Below are positions 16,881-26,090 of a DNA stretch of 64,000 nt, one piece after another. The translations under genes were made by a program, and so were the position numbers. Under the pieces are notes generated by a model. That model searched no databases. It had not been told where the DNA came from and saw only the letters and a list, made by a program, of their open reading frames with translations. Every line of letters starts with the position of its first letter. Within the stretch, counting starts at the first letter, position 1. This DNA comes from Arthrobacter ramosus (GTDB lineage Bacteria > Actinomycetota > Actinomycetes > Actinomycetales > Micrococcaceae), in the NCBI RefSeq assembly GCF_039535095.1, contig NZ_BAAAWN010000001.1, forward strand, positions 2,976,001 through 3,040,000, given 5' to 3'.

Positions 16881-19430
16881 ATGGCACGAAGCCAAAGTCC
16901 CTCCCGCGCAAACGCGGCCTCGGCCGCCGTCGACGGGGACTTCACCGAGAACATCATCGATATCGACGTCACTTCCGAAATGGAAGGCTCCTTCCTGGAG
17001 TACGCGTATTCGGTGATCTATTCCCGCGCACTCCCCGATGCGCGCGACGGCCTCAAACCCGTTCAGCGACGCATCCTGTACATGATGAGCGACATGGGCC
17101 TGCGCCCGGACCGCGGGCACGTGAAGAGCGCCCGCGTGGTGGGCGAAGTCATGGGAAAGCTGCACCCCCACGGCGATACCGCCATCTATGACGCCATGGT
17201 GCGCATGGCACAGGACTTCTCGCTGCGCTTGCCCCTGATTGACGGGCACGGCAACTTCGGTTCGCTCGACGACGGCCCGGCAGCACCGCGTTACACCGAA
17301 GCCCGGCTCGCCGCGGCTGCGATGACGATGACCGAGAACCTCGACGAAGACGTGGTGGATTTCGTCCCCAACTACGACAACCAGCTCACCCAGCCGGATG
17401 TCCTGCCCGCGGCCTTCCCCAATTTGCTGGTCAACGGCACCACGGGCATTGCAGTCGGCATGGCCACAAATATGGCTCCCCACAACCTTGTGGAAGTCAT
17501 CGCGGCCGCCCGGCACCTCATCGCCAATCCGGACGCCACGCTGGAAGACGTCATGCGGTTCGTACCCGGCCCGGACTTGCCCACAGGCGGCAGGATCGTG
17601 GGTCTGGACGGGATCCGTGATGCCTATGCCACGGGACGCGGATCGTTCAAGACCCGCGCCAAGGTGGAGATCGAACAGCTGACCGCGCGCCGCACCGGCC
17701 TGGTGGTGACCGAACTCCCCTACATGGTGGGTCCGGAGAAAGTCATCGAGAAGATCAAGGATGCCGTCAACGCCAAAAAGCTGACGGGCATCAGCGATGT
17801 CATGGACCTCACTGACCGCAAGCACGGACTGCGGCTCGTGATCGAGATCAAGAACGGCTTCAACCCCAACGCCGTGCTGCAGCAGCTCTACCGGTTCACC
17901 CCGATGGAAGACTCCTTCGGCATCAACAACGTGACCCTGGTGGATGGGCAGCCGCAGACCTTGGGCTTGCTCCAGCTCCTGCAGGTTTACGTCGGCCACC
18001 GCATATCGGTCGTACGCCGTCGCACGGCCTTCCGCTTGGGAAAGAAGAAGGACCGCCTCCACCTGGTGGAGGGCCTCTTGATCGCGATCGTGGACATCGA
18101 CGAGGTCATCCAGATCATCCGCTCCTCGGACGAGGCATCTGCGGCCCGCGAACGGCTGATGTCCATCTACGATCTGTCCGAGATCCAGGCGAACTACATC
18201 CTGGAACTCCGCCTGCGCCAGCTGACCAAGTACTCGCGCATCGAACTAGAGAAAGAGCAGGAAGAACTGCGCCGGGAGATCGCCGAACTCGAAGCGATCC
18301 TGTCGTCCGACGTGCTCCTGCGCGGGCTGGTGTCCGGAGAATTGGCCGAAGTGGCCGAGAAGTACGGCACCCCGCGACGCACGGTTCTCCTCGAGTCCGA
18401 GGCTGTCTCCCCCACCGTCGCCGCGGCGCTCGCAGCAGACGTCCCGGCAGGCAAGGGCAAGGCCGCCGCACTTCCGCTTGAGATCCCCGACGACCCTTGC
18501 TGGGCACTCCTGAGCGCCTCCGGCCAGATCGCACGGACCTCCAACCAGGAGCCGCTGGCCGAATCAGGCCCGCGGAGCAAGCATGATGTCTACCGCTCCG
18601 TGGTCAAGACGACCGCGCGCGGCGAAATCGGCGCAGTCACCTCACAGGGCCGCATGCTCCGGGTGCAGGTCATGGACATGCCGGCGCTGCCGCCCATGTC
18701 CGGCCTGCCCAATCTTGCCGGGGGCGTCGCGGCAAAAGACTTCATCACCCTGCTCAAGGGCGAAACGCTCGTGGCGTTCGTGCCGTTGGATGCCGTGTTG
18801 GCCATCGGAACAGTCCAGGGCGTCGTCAAGCGTGTCCAGCCCGACTACCCGCTGAACCGCGAAGACTGGGAAATCATTGCCCTCAAGGACAAGGACACTG
18901 TGGTGGGCGTGGAGCCTGCCCAGGACGACGACGTCGATCTCGTCTTCGTGACCCGGCTTGCGCAGCTCCTGCGTTTCAGCGCCTCTTCCGTTCGGCCGCA
19001 GGGCCGCACCGCGGGCGGCATGGCGGGTATCAAGCTTGGGGACGGCGACGACGTCATCCACTTCGGCACGGTGCGCGCCGACGACCCTGCCGCCGTCGTC
19101 GTGACGATCGCGGGCAGCAACGGCGCGCTGCCGGGGACTGCTCCGGGCACGGCGAAGATCACCCCGTTCGAGGAATACCCGGCCAAGGGCCGGGCGACGG
19201 GAGGCGTACGGGCCCACCGTTTCCTCAAGGGTGAAGACACGCTGCTGCTCGGGTGGGCGGGTCACGGCCCGGCGAAGGCGTCATCCAGCGCCGGCGTTGC
19301 CCGTGCCCTCCCACAAGAGCACGGCCGCCGCGACGGCTCCGGTGTTCCCCTCTCCCAGCCCGTGGATGCGATTGGTGCGAGCATGGCGTGGGAAGAAGGA
19401 AGCGGGCCGGAAACCGCCGCTGAAGGCTGA
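16881..19430 (+). CDS. parC: DNA topoisomerase IV subunit A (GyrA/ParC family)
   Basis: Breakage-reunion subunit of a type IIA topoisomerase. Conserved blocks: [21 protein letters not shown] (5Y-CAP winged helix, about 50-75), [18 protein letters not shown] and the catalytic tyrosine in APRYTEARL (about residue 140). A long coiled-coil lies at about 420-480 ([30 protein letters not shown]), followed by degenerate C-terminal beta-propeller blades. I see no clear canonical GyrA box, which favours topoisomerase IV over gyrase. The partner subunit gene lies at 29.4-31.5 kb on the other strand. Length (849) is normal. The start ATG has only a distant AAGGA. Confidence 0.92.
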   Translation: MARSQSPSRANAASAAVDGDFTENIIDIDVTSEMEGSFLEYAYSVIYSRALPDARDGLKPVQRRILYMMSDMGLRPDRGHVKSARVVGEVMGKLHPHGDTAIYDAMVRMAQDFSLRLPLIDGHGNFGSLDDGPAAPRYTEARLAAAAMTMTENLDEDVVDFVPNYDNQLTQPDVLPAAFPNLLVNGTTGIAVGMATNMAPHNLVEVIAAARHLIANPDATLEDVMRFVPGPDLPTGGRIVGLDGIRDAYATGRGSFKTRAKVEIEQLTARRTGLVVTELPYMVGPEKVIEKIKDAVNAKKLTGISDVMDLTDRKHGLRLVIEIKNGFNPNAVLQQLYRFTPMEDSFGINNVTLVDGQPQTLGLLQLLQVYVGHRISVVRRRTAFRLGKKKDRLHLVEGLLIAIVDIDEVIQIIRSSDEASAARERLMSIYDLSEIQANYILELRLRQLTKYSRIELEKEQEELRREIAELEAILSSDVLLRGLVSGELAEVAEKYGTPRRTVLLESEAVSPTVAAALAADVPAGKGKAAALPLEIPDDPCWALLSASGQIARTSNQEPLAESGPRSKHDVYRSVVKTTARGEIGAVTSQGRMLRVQVMDMPALPPMSGLPNLAGGVAAKDFITLLKGETLVAFVPLDAVLAIGTVQGVVKRVQPDYPLNREDWEIIALKDKDTVVGVEPAQDDDVDLVFVTRLAQLLRFSASSVRPQGRTAGGMAGIKLGDGDDVIHFGTVRADDPAAVVVTIAGSNGALPGTAPGTAKITPFEEYPAKGRATGGVRAHRFLKGEDTLLLGWAGHGPAKASSSAGVARALPQEHGRRDGSGVPLSQPVDAIGASMAWEEGSGPETAAEG

Positions 19431-19443
19431 CCTTTCCGCTCGC

Positions 19444-19863
19444 TTAGACGGGCACGGTAGCGATGCTGAGGATGTTTCCTTCCGAATCGAGGAACCAGGC
19501 TCCCCTTTCACCATCCGGCAAGGTGGCAACGCCGTTCTCGGTCTTCAGGCCGGGGAAGTCGTACTCTTCGAAGACAACTCCGCGTGCCCTGAGATCGGCC
19601 ATGTCTTGATCCAGGTCAGTGCTATCCCAACCCATCTGAGTGTTCTTGGCGCTTCCGGCGTTGGGCGTCGAATAGAGCAGGAACGAAGTGCCGTTTCCGC
19701 ACTTGTAGACCAGATTGTCAGTGGCCTCCGGGTTGTTCGGTTCGAGGCCTAGCTTGTCCTTGTAGAAGTCACGTGCGCGGGCTATGTCGCTGGCAGGGAG
19801 CACCGCGGCGACGCTTAGATCCTTAAGCATGGCAATTTCACTTTCCAGGCTTCCCCAGCTCAT
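19444..19863 (-). CDS. VOC-superfamily (glyoxalase/bleomycin-resistance-fold) protein
   Basis: 139-residue protein with two beta-alpha-beta-beta-beta halves typical of the vicinal-oxygen-chelate fold: LPASDIARARDFYKDKLGLEP opens the domain and GAWFLDSEGNILSIATVPV closes it. Such proteins include lyases, dioxygenases and antibiotic-binding proteins; the substrate here cannot be assigned. The ATG at 19863 is chosen because AGGAG lies seven bases upstream. It is convergent with parC (13-bp gap) and divergent from the DinB gene. Confidence 0.88.
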   Translation of the reverse strand: MSWGSLESEIAMLKDLSVAAVLPASDIARARDFYKDKLGLEPNNPEATDNLVYKCGNGTSFLLYSTPNAGSAKNTQMGWDSTDLDQDMADLRARGVVFEEYDFPGLKTENGVATLPDGERGAWFLDSEGNILSIATVPV

Positions 19864-19943
19864 AACTTTACTCCTGATCGGGCGGATCAGAGCTGGGGCG
19901 GGCCGCTCTCCGGGCTGTGTGACCGGATCAGGAATCCGCGCCC

Positions 19944-19949
19944 TAGACT
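19944..19949 (+). promoter_or_regulatory. -10 hexamer TAGACT of DinB-family gene (leaderless candidate)
   Basis: TAGACT lies 6 nt before the ATG at 19956. The bases between are ACTGCC, with no ribosome-binding site. Confidence 0.45.
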
Positions 19950-19955
19950 ACTGCC

Positions 19956-20474
19956 ATGCCGATCATTCCCGATGACAAGGACTGGACCTGGGTCCTGTCC
20001 ACGCCCTGTCCCGAATGCGGCTTCGACGCCGCCACTGTGACCCCGTCCACCGTCCCGGGGACAGTCCTGAACATGCTGCCGCGTTGGCGGGCCGTGCTGC
20101 GCCGGGAAGACGCCTCTATCCGCCCGGACGAACACACGTGGTCGCCCTTGGAATATGCCTGCCATGTGCGGGATGTCTTCAGCCTCTTCGACCAGCGCCT
20201 CAACCTGATGCTACGGGAGGACGACGCCCGCTTCGCCAACTGGGACCAGGACAAGGCCGCGATCGACGGCGACTACGCCAATGCGGACCCCGCGGAAGTG
20301 GCTGCACAGCTGGCCGCCGAGGGCAAACTAATCGCCAACTCCTTCGCCGCTGTCCACGAAGATGACTGGCCACGCACGGGGGTCCGCAGCAACGGCTCCA
20401 CGTTCACCGTGCTGACGTTTGCCCAGTACTTCCTGCACGACGTCGTCCATCACCTGCACGACGTGGACGGCTAG
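19956..20474 (+). CDS. DinB/mycothiol-transferase-fold protein
   Basis: 172-residue protein of the DinB four-helix-bundle superfamily. Metal-binding histidines are probably in YACHVRDVFSLFDQRL and in the C-terminal HDVVHHLHDVDG. An N-terminal cysteine pair (CPEC, about residue 18) is unusual and could bind another metal. In actinobacteria such proteins include mycothiol-dependent transferases. The exact reaction is unknown. Likely leaderless (see the -10 site). The nitronate monooxygenase gene begins 8 bp after its stop, so the two are probably co-transcribed. Confidence 0.8.
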   Translation: MPIIPDDKDWTWVLSTPCPECGFDAATVTPSTVPGTVLNMLPRWRAVLRREDASIRPDEHTWSPLEYACHVRDVFSLFDQRLNLMLREDDARFANWDQDKAAIDGDYANADPAEVAAQLAAEGKLIANSFAAVHEDDWPRTGVRSNGSTFTVLTFAQYFLHDVVHHLHDVDG

Positions 20475-20482
20475 GCGCTGCG

Positions 20483-21565
20483 ATGTCGTGGAAAGACACG
20501 CGGGCAACCCGCCTCTTCAATATTGACCTGCCCATTGTCCTCGGTCCGTTCGGTGGCTTGTCATCGGTGGAACTGTCGGCCACGGTCAGCGAGGCCGGCG
20601 GGCTCGGTTCCTACGGCCTCTACGGATACGATGCGGGGCGGATTGCCGCCACGGCCCGCGAACTCAGGGAGGCCACCGGGAAACCTTTCGCGCTGAATCT
20701 TTGGCTCCCCATCGCGGGCGAAGAGCCGCCGACCCCGGACGCCCGGCAGTTCGCCGCCTACGTGAACATCCTCCGGCCGTATTTCGAGCTGGTGGGTGTG
20801 GAACCACCCACGCAACCGGACACCTACCTGCCCGATCTGCAGGAACAGATCCAGGCGGCCTTCGATGCCCAACCGGCCGTGCTGAGCTTCGTGTTCGGTG
20901 TTCCGTCCGAGGCTGTCATCGAGGAGGCCCACCGGAACGGCATCGTAGTGGTGGGTACTGCAACCACTGTTGACGAAGCCGTGGCCCTGGCTGCCGGCGG
21001 CGTAGACGCGATCGTCGCCACGGGGATGGAGGCCGGCGGACACCGGGTTTCCTTCCTCCGCGCCCCGGAGGACTCGCTCGTCGGGACCATGGCCCTCGTG
21101 CCCCAGGTGGTGGATGCCGTCCCGGTTCCGGTCATCGCCGCGGGCGGTATCTCTGATGGCCGTGGAGTCGCTGCCGCCTTTGCGCTTGGCGCGGACGCGG
21201 TCCAGATCGGTTCGGCCTTCCTGGCCACGCGGCAATCAGCCATCAGTCCGGCGCACCTGGCCGCGATGCGCGGACCCGACGCCGCCCACACTGTCCTGAC
21301 CCGCGCCCTCAGCGGCCGCTTGGCGCGCGGTATCCCCAACCGGATTATCGCCGAGCTCTCCGATCCTGCCACGCATGCCCCGTTCCCGATCCAGAACTGG
21401 CTGACCGGCAAGTTCCGGCCCGCTGCGGCGGCACAGGGAATCCCGGACCTGATGTCCCTTTGGGCAGGCCAATCGACGCCGCTCATCCGGGAGGACGACG
21501 CGCGGAAACTCGTGGACAACATCGTCGAGTCCGTGGACGCCACCTTCGGGCGGCTCCTCGGCTAG
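20483..21565 (+). CDS. Nitronate monooxygenase (NPD family, FMN-dependent)
   Basis: TIM-barrel flavoprotein of 360 residues that oxidises alkyl nitronates such as propionate-3-nitronate. Family features visible: N-terminal LPIVLGPFGGLSSVELSATVSEAGGLG, the catalytic-histidine segment GMEAGGHRV (about residues 178-186) and the FMN-phosphate loop VIAAGGISDGRGVAAAFALGADAVQIG. The start has no good ribosome site and probably depends on coupling to the upstream DinB gene. Its stop shares the tetramer CTAG (21562-21565) with the convergent cydDC stop. Confidence 0.92.
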   Translation: MSWKDTRATRLFNIDLPIVLGPFGGLSSVELSATVSEAGGLGSYGLYGYDAGRIAATARELREATGKPFALNLWLPIAGEEPPTPDARQFAAYVNILRPYFELVGVEPPTQPDTYLPDLQEQIQAAFDAQPAVLSFVFGVPSEAVIEEAHRNGIVVVGTATTVDEAVALAAGGVDAIVATGMEAGGHRVSFLRAPEDSLVGTMALVPQVVDAVPVPVIAAGGISDGRGVAAAFALGADAVQIGSAFLATRQSAISPAHLAAMRGPDAAHTVLTRALSGRLARGIPNRIIAELSDPATHAPFPIQNWLTGKFRPAAAAQGIPDLMSLWAGQSTPLIREDDARKLVDNIVESVDATFGRLLG

Positions 21566-24500
21566 TTTCCACGCACGAGCGCCGGGAGCGCCGACGGCGA
21601 GCCCAGATCCAACCGGTAGTCTCCCCCGGCGATGTCGGCCGGGTCGTGGGTCACCAGGACCACGGTGACATCCTTCAGCCCGGCGCGCAGCTCCGCCATC
21701 ATGAGGCGCCCGGCCTCGGCGTCGAGATGGGCGGTTGGCTCGTCCAGAAGGAGGACAGCTGCGCCGGTGAGGAGTGTACGGGCCATGGCGAGCCGTTGGC
21801 GTTCGCCGCCGCTCAGGAACGAACCCGAGGGGCCTATGCGGCTGTCAAGGCCCCCGGGAAGCCCGGACACCAGTCCGGAAAGCCCGACGGCGTCCAAGGC
21901 CTTGTCCATGTCCGCTTCGGTAGGCTTGCGGGCCGCCGGGCGGGCGAGCAGCAGGTTGCCTCGGATCGTGGAGTCGAAGAGGTGGGCCTCCTGGGGACAC
22001 CAAGCAGCATTCCCGCTGACGTAGGCCCTTCCGGATGATACGGGCAGGAAGCCAAGCAGTACGGAGAGCAGCGTGGACTTCCCCGAGCCGGAGGGGCCCG
22101 TGACCGCGAGCCAATGCCCGGGGGCCGCTTCGGCGCTGAGCCCGCTGAACACGGGCGCGCGGCCGGGCCATGACGCTTCGAGTCCATCCAGCAGCAGCCC
22201 CGCAGAGCCGTCGGGTCGCTCCGGCAACGCGAGCACACCGCCGTCGGCTTCTGGGGCGTCAAAGGCCCCTGACTGGGCGATCCGTCGCAGCACCGCGGCC
22301 AACGCCGGACCCTGCCGCACGGCAGACACCACCGCCCCGTAGGGTTCCGCGAGCGCCAGCTGAACGAGGACGACGACGGCGAGCACGGCCGGCGCAACAG
22401 TTCCGGATTGCACCGACGGTGCCGCGAGAATGCCCGCCCCCAGCGCTCCCAGGGTGCAGGCCAGCACGGTCAATCCCTGGCCTATGCCGTCAGCCCAGGC
22501 GGAACGCTGGGCGGCAGCGGTGGCCGCGTTGTCCCTCCGGGTCAAGGACGACAGGACTGTGCCGGCCACGCCGTTGGCGCTGAGCTCCGCGCGGGCGTCG
22601 AGGGCTGCGGCAACATCAAGCAGCACGAGTGAGCGCAGTTGCTGCTCAGAACGGGCCGCGTTGCGGTCCGCCATCAGAGCGAGAAGAGGAGCCAGGACAA
22701 GGCCAACCACGGCGCTCGTGACAACCGCAGGCACAGTGGCGGGAACCAGCAGGGCCGAGGCGACCACCGCCGACACTGCGACGGCAAGGGCGGAGAGGGG
22801 TGGAAGGACGACGCGCGGCAACACGTCGCGCAGCGTATCGACGTCGTCCACCACCGCTCCGAGCACATTGCCGCCCTGCAGGAGCCGTCGCAAGGACAGT
22901 GCCCTTGCGCTGAGGCTCGCCCAGAGCGCGCCCCGGAGCCTCGTCATCGCCGCGAAGACCGTGTCGTGGACGACGAGCCGCTCGGAATACCGCAGGACCG
23001 CCCGGCCTATGCCGAAGAACCGAACGCCCACGATGGCGCCGAGCAAGTATAGGATAGGCGGTTGTTCGCTGGCCCGGATGATGAGCCACCCGGAGAGTCC
23101 GGACAACGCCACGGCAAACAAGGCGGCGAGCGCCGCGAGCAGCACGGCACCGGCGAACTTGTAACGGACAGGCGCCAGGATACGCGCGAGGGCCCTGAGT
23201 GTGGAGACGGCGGTGGGGGGTTCAATTCCCCCACTCGGTGCGGCTCCGGGATTCGTGTCCCGCTCGACCGGAGCTGGCGCGGATGCGGCGGATTCCAGGC
23301 TCACGGGACCGGCTTGCTCCTGCGCTGTCCCGCCGTCGACCTTCACCACGTTGTCCGCGAGTTTCCGGGTCGCGGCGTCGTGGGCCACCAGGATGACAGT
23401 CGCGGCCCCACGCAGCCCCGCGATGGCCGAACGGATCGCGTCCGCGGACGCGACGTCGAGATGCGCGGTGGGTTCGTCGAGCAGCAGGACTGTGGCTCCC
23501 GCGTTGAGGCGCGCCAAACCGCGGGCGACGGCCACCCGCCGCACCTCGCCAGGGCTCAACTCGGAAGGATGTTTGAACGCGAGATGCTCCGCGGCAGCCC
23601 GCTCCAGGCAACGCATCGCCCTCGCGATGTCCGCGTCCGGCGTGGACCCGGGGTCCATCGACGAAACGTCTTGGTTCCCGCCGTCCAGGTAGAGGACGAT
23701 CTCGTCCAGCACCGTACCGGCCACCATGACGGGATGCTGCGGTACCCAAGCCACCGCGCCGGCATCCAATCCAGTAACCGATCCTTCAATGGCTGCCAGC
23801 GGCCCGTCGCCGATCGTTCCGGCGAGGACACCCAGGATGGTGCTCTTGCCCGAACCGCTGCGGCCATCAAGGGCGGTGATCTGTCCGGCCGGCGCCTTGA
23901 AGTCGATGGGCCCGACGGCGGCAACCGCCCTACCCGCATACCTCACCGTCAGTCCGGTGACCGCGACGCCGCCGGGCGCCCTGTTGCTGGCCGGCGCGCC
24001 GCCGTCGTACCCATCATTCAGCGGACGGCCCGCCGGCGACTCCAGCACGGCGTTGGCTGCGGCCAACGCCTCACGCCCGTCGTCGCTGGCGTGGTGGGCC
24101 GTGCCCAGCTCGCGCAGGGGAAGATAGCAATCGGGGGCGAGGATGAGGGCCAGCAGGCCGGCTTCCAGGCCCATCTCGCCCGCCACGAGTCGCACGCCGA
24201 TGAAGACGGCCACCACCGCGACGGAGATGGTGGCTATCAGCTCCAGGGCGAGGGCGGACAAGAAGGCAGTCCGCAGTGTTCCCATGGTGCGCGAGCGGTA
24301 TTCCTCCGAGAGGTCCTCAAGGGCTGCGCGCTGTTCGCCCGCGCGGCCCAGTCCCACCAGCACGGGAAGTCCCTTGGCCAACTCCAGGATGTGCCCAGAG
24401 AGCCTCCGCAGCGTGGATTGGGCTTCGTGGACCCGGTCCTCGGTGTGGCGGCCGATCAGCACCATGAACAGCGGGACCAGCGGCAAGGTCAGCACCACAA

Positions 24501-24969
24501 CCACAGCACTGACCCAATCCGCGAAGAGGATCCTCGCACCGAGGAGCAGGGGCAACGCGGCGCAATTGACCAAGGCGGGCAGGAACTGGGTGTAGTAGTT
24601 GTCCAGTGCATCAAGTCCGCGGGTCGCGAGCACGGCGAGCCCGCCGTCGTTCACTTCGCCGACCCGTCCCGCAGCCCCGGCGCCGAGGGCGCGCCCCAGC
24701 AGCCTGGACCTCAGCTCTTCCTTGACCCCGAGGGCCGCCCGGCGCGCCGCGACTCCCTGGCCCCAGACAGTCAGCGACCGCAGGACCGCACCGGCGGCAC
24801 CCCAGAGGAGTCCTTCGCGCCATCCCAGGCCGCCCCCAGCAAGTCCGGACAACATCCCGGCGATCGCCTGTGCAATCAGGATCAGGGACAGAGCCTTGAG
24901 TGAGGACAGCAGACCAAGGAAGTACAAAGCGGATCGGGTGGCCGGTCCTGCGGGCAGCTGGGGCTTCAT
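21562..24969 (-). CDS. cydDC: Fused thiol/heme-type ABC exporter CydD-CydC
   Basis: 1135-residue fusion of two ABC half-transporters, exporting cysteine/glutathione-like thiols (or binding heme) as required for cytochrome bd assembly. N-terminal CydD half: membrane domain ~1-320, then a nucleotide-binding domain with Walker A LDGRSGSGKST, signature LSPGEVRRVAVARG and Walker B VLLLDEPTAHLD. C-terminal CydC half: membrane domain ~590-870, then Walker A VTGPSGSGKSTLL, signature LSGGERQRLAMAR and Walker B VLLLDEPTAHLD. E. coli has two separate genes; fusion is common in actinobacteria. It begins 3 bp after cydB, as the last gene of the cyd operon. Confidence 0.95.
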   Translation of the reverse strand: MKPQLPAGPATRSALYFLGLLSSLKALSLILIAQAIAGMLSGLAGGGLGWREGLLWGAAGAVLRSLTVWGQGVAARRAALGVKEELRSRLLGRALGAGAAGRVGEVNDGGLAVLATRGLDALDNYYTQFLPALVNCAALPLLLGARILFADWVSAVVVVLTLPLVPLFMVLIGRHTEDRVHEAQSTLRRLSGHILELAKGLPVLVGLGRAGEQRAALEDLSEEYRSRTMGTLRTAFLSALALELIATISVAVVAVFIGVRLVAGEMGLEAGLLALILAPDCYLPLRELGTAHHASDDGREALAAANAVLESPAGRPLNDGYDGGAPASNRAPGGVAVTGLTVRYAGRAVAAVGPIDFKAPAGQITALDGRSGSGKSTILGVLAGTIGDGPLAAIEGSVTGLDAGAVAWVPQHPVMVAGTVLDEIVLYLDGGNQDVSSMDPGSTPDADIARAMRCLERAAAEHLAFKHPSELSPGEVRRVAVARGLARLNAGATVLLLDEPTAHLDVASADAIRSAIAGLRGAATVILVAHDAATRKLADNVVKVDGGTAQEQAGPVSLESAASAPAPVERDTNPGAAPSGGIEPPTAVSTLRALARILAPVRYKFAGAVLLAALAALFAVALSGLSGWLIIRASEQPPILYLLGAIVGVRFFGIGRAVLRYSERLVVHDTVFAAMTRLRGALWASLSARALSLRRLLQGGNVLGAVVDDVDTLRDVLPRVVLPPLSALAVAVSAVVASALLVPATVPAVVTSAVVGLVLAPLLALMADRNAARSEQQLRSLVLLDVAAALDARAELSANGVAGTVLSSLTRRDNAATAAAQRSAWADGIGQGLTVLACTLGALGAGILAAPSVQSGTVAPAVLAVVVLVQLALAEPYGAVVSAVRQGPALAAVLRRIAQSGAFDAPEADGGVLALPERPDGSAGLLLDGLEASWPGRAPVFSGLSAEAAPGHWLAVTGPSGSGKSTLLSVLLGFLPVSSGRAYVSGNAAWCPQEAHLFDSTIRGNLLLARPAARKPTEADMDKALDAVGLSGLVSGLPGGLDSRIGPSGSFLSGGERQRLAMARTLLTGAAVLLLDEPTAHLDAEAGRLMMAELRAGLKDVTVVLVTHDPADIAGGDYRLDLGSPSALPALVRGN

Positions 24970-24972
24970 CCG

Positions 24973-26070
24973 CTACTCGCCGGCGTCGTGGGGTGCGTGC
25001 CTGGCAGCTGGTCCGCCCGGCGCCGCATGGCCGACCAGGACCTTGGCCGCGATGGCCGGCAGGAAGCCATGTGCGGCGGGAATATGTGCTGCGCTCACGC
25101 GGCGGCGGAACACCCAGTAGGTCCAGGCCTGGTAGGCGATCACGAGGGGCAGCCCGACGGCGGCCACGATACTCATCAACCCCAGGGTGTAGGCGGACGA
25201 GGAGGCGTTGGAAATGGTGAGGTTGAAGGCGGGGTTCAGGGTTGAGGGAATGACCACGGGGAACGCCGCACCGAAGATGGAGGCGGTGGCGCACACCAGG
25301 AACGCACCCAGGGCCCCGAAGGCCTTGCCCTCAGCTCCCTTGCGGGCAAGGACCCAGGCTCCCGCGGCTGCCAGGACTCCGAGGATCACCAGAATCCACG
25401 TCAACGGCTTGCCGCTGAGCAGCTGGAGGGACACCATCCATGCCAGCATCGGCAGCAATGCGAGAGGAGCGAGCCGCACAAACCAGCGGCGCGCACGGTG
25501 GCGCACCTCGCCGTCGGTCTTCAGGGCCAGGAACGCCAGGGCGTGCACCAGGGCGAACGCGACGACGGCAAAACCGCCCAGCACGGCGTATCCGCTGAAC
25601 CAGGCAAAGGGGCCGCCCTGGCGGTCGCCATTCGAGTCAATCGGCAGTCCGGTGGTGGTCAACGCCAACGCGGCGCCGATGCCGAACGCGGCCGTGAACG
25701 AGCCCAAGGCAATCGCCCAGTCCCAGACGGTCCGCCAGCGCGCGCTGTCCACTTTGCCCCGGTACTCGAAAGCCACAGCCCGGAAGATCAGGGCCACCAG
25801 GACAATCAGGAGCGGCAGGTAAAGCGCCGAAAACAGCGAGGCGTACCACAGCGGGAAGGCCGCGAAGGTGGCACCGGCCGCGGTCAGCAGCCACACTTCG
25901 TTCCCGTCCCACACCGGGCCGACCGTGTTGAGCAGCACCCGGCGGTCGGTGTTGTTCCGGGCGAAGAGCTTCATGAGCATTCCGACGCCGAGGTCGAAGC
26001 CCTCCAGGAAGAGGTATCCCGTCCACAGCACGGCGATGGCCACGAACCAGACGGTAGGCAACAGTTCCAT
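24973..26070 (-). CDS. cydB: Cytochrome bd ubiquinol/menaquinol oxidase subunit II
   Basis: Membrane subunit (365 residues, about nine hydrophobic segments) of the high-affinity terminal oxidase. The N-terminus LLPTVWFVAIAVLWTGYLFLEGFDLGVGML and the block RRVLLNTVGPVWDGNEVWLLTAAGATFAAFP are diagnostic of CydB. It follows cydA by 20 bp and precedes cydDC by 3 bp, a single operon. It has no heme-ligand role of its own but stabilises the CydA hemes. Confidence 0.97.
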   Translation of the reverse strand: MELLPTVWFVAIAVLWTGYLFLEGFDLGVGMLMKLFARNNTDRRVLLNTVGPVWDGNEVWLLTAAGATFAAFPLWYASLFSALYLPLLIVLVALIFRAVAFEYRGKVDSARWRTVWDWAIALGSFTAAFGIGAALALTTTGLPIDSNGDRQGGPFAWFSGYAVLGGFAVVAFALVHALAFLALKTDGEVRHRARRWFVRLAPLALLPMLAWMVSLQLLSGKPLTWILVILGVLAAAGAWVLARKGAEGKAFGALGAFLVCATASIFGAAFPVVIPSTLNPAFNLTISNASSSAYTLGLMSIVAAVGLPLVIAYQAWTYWVFRRRVSAAHIPAAHGFLPAIAAKVLVGHAAPGGPAARHAPHDAGE

Positions 26071-26090
26071 TCGAAAGATCCCTCTGCTTC

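Noticed and set aside
23062..24903. 613-residue rightward open frame
   Set aside because: Antisense to cydDC; low-complexity Arg/Gly/Gln-rich translation typical of high-G+C shadows.
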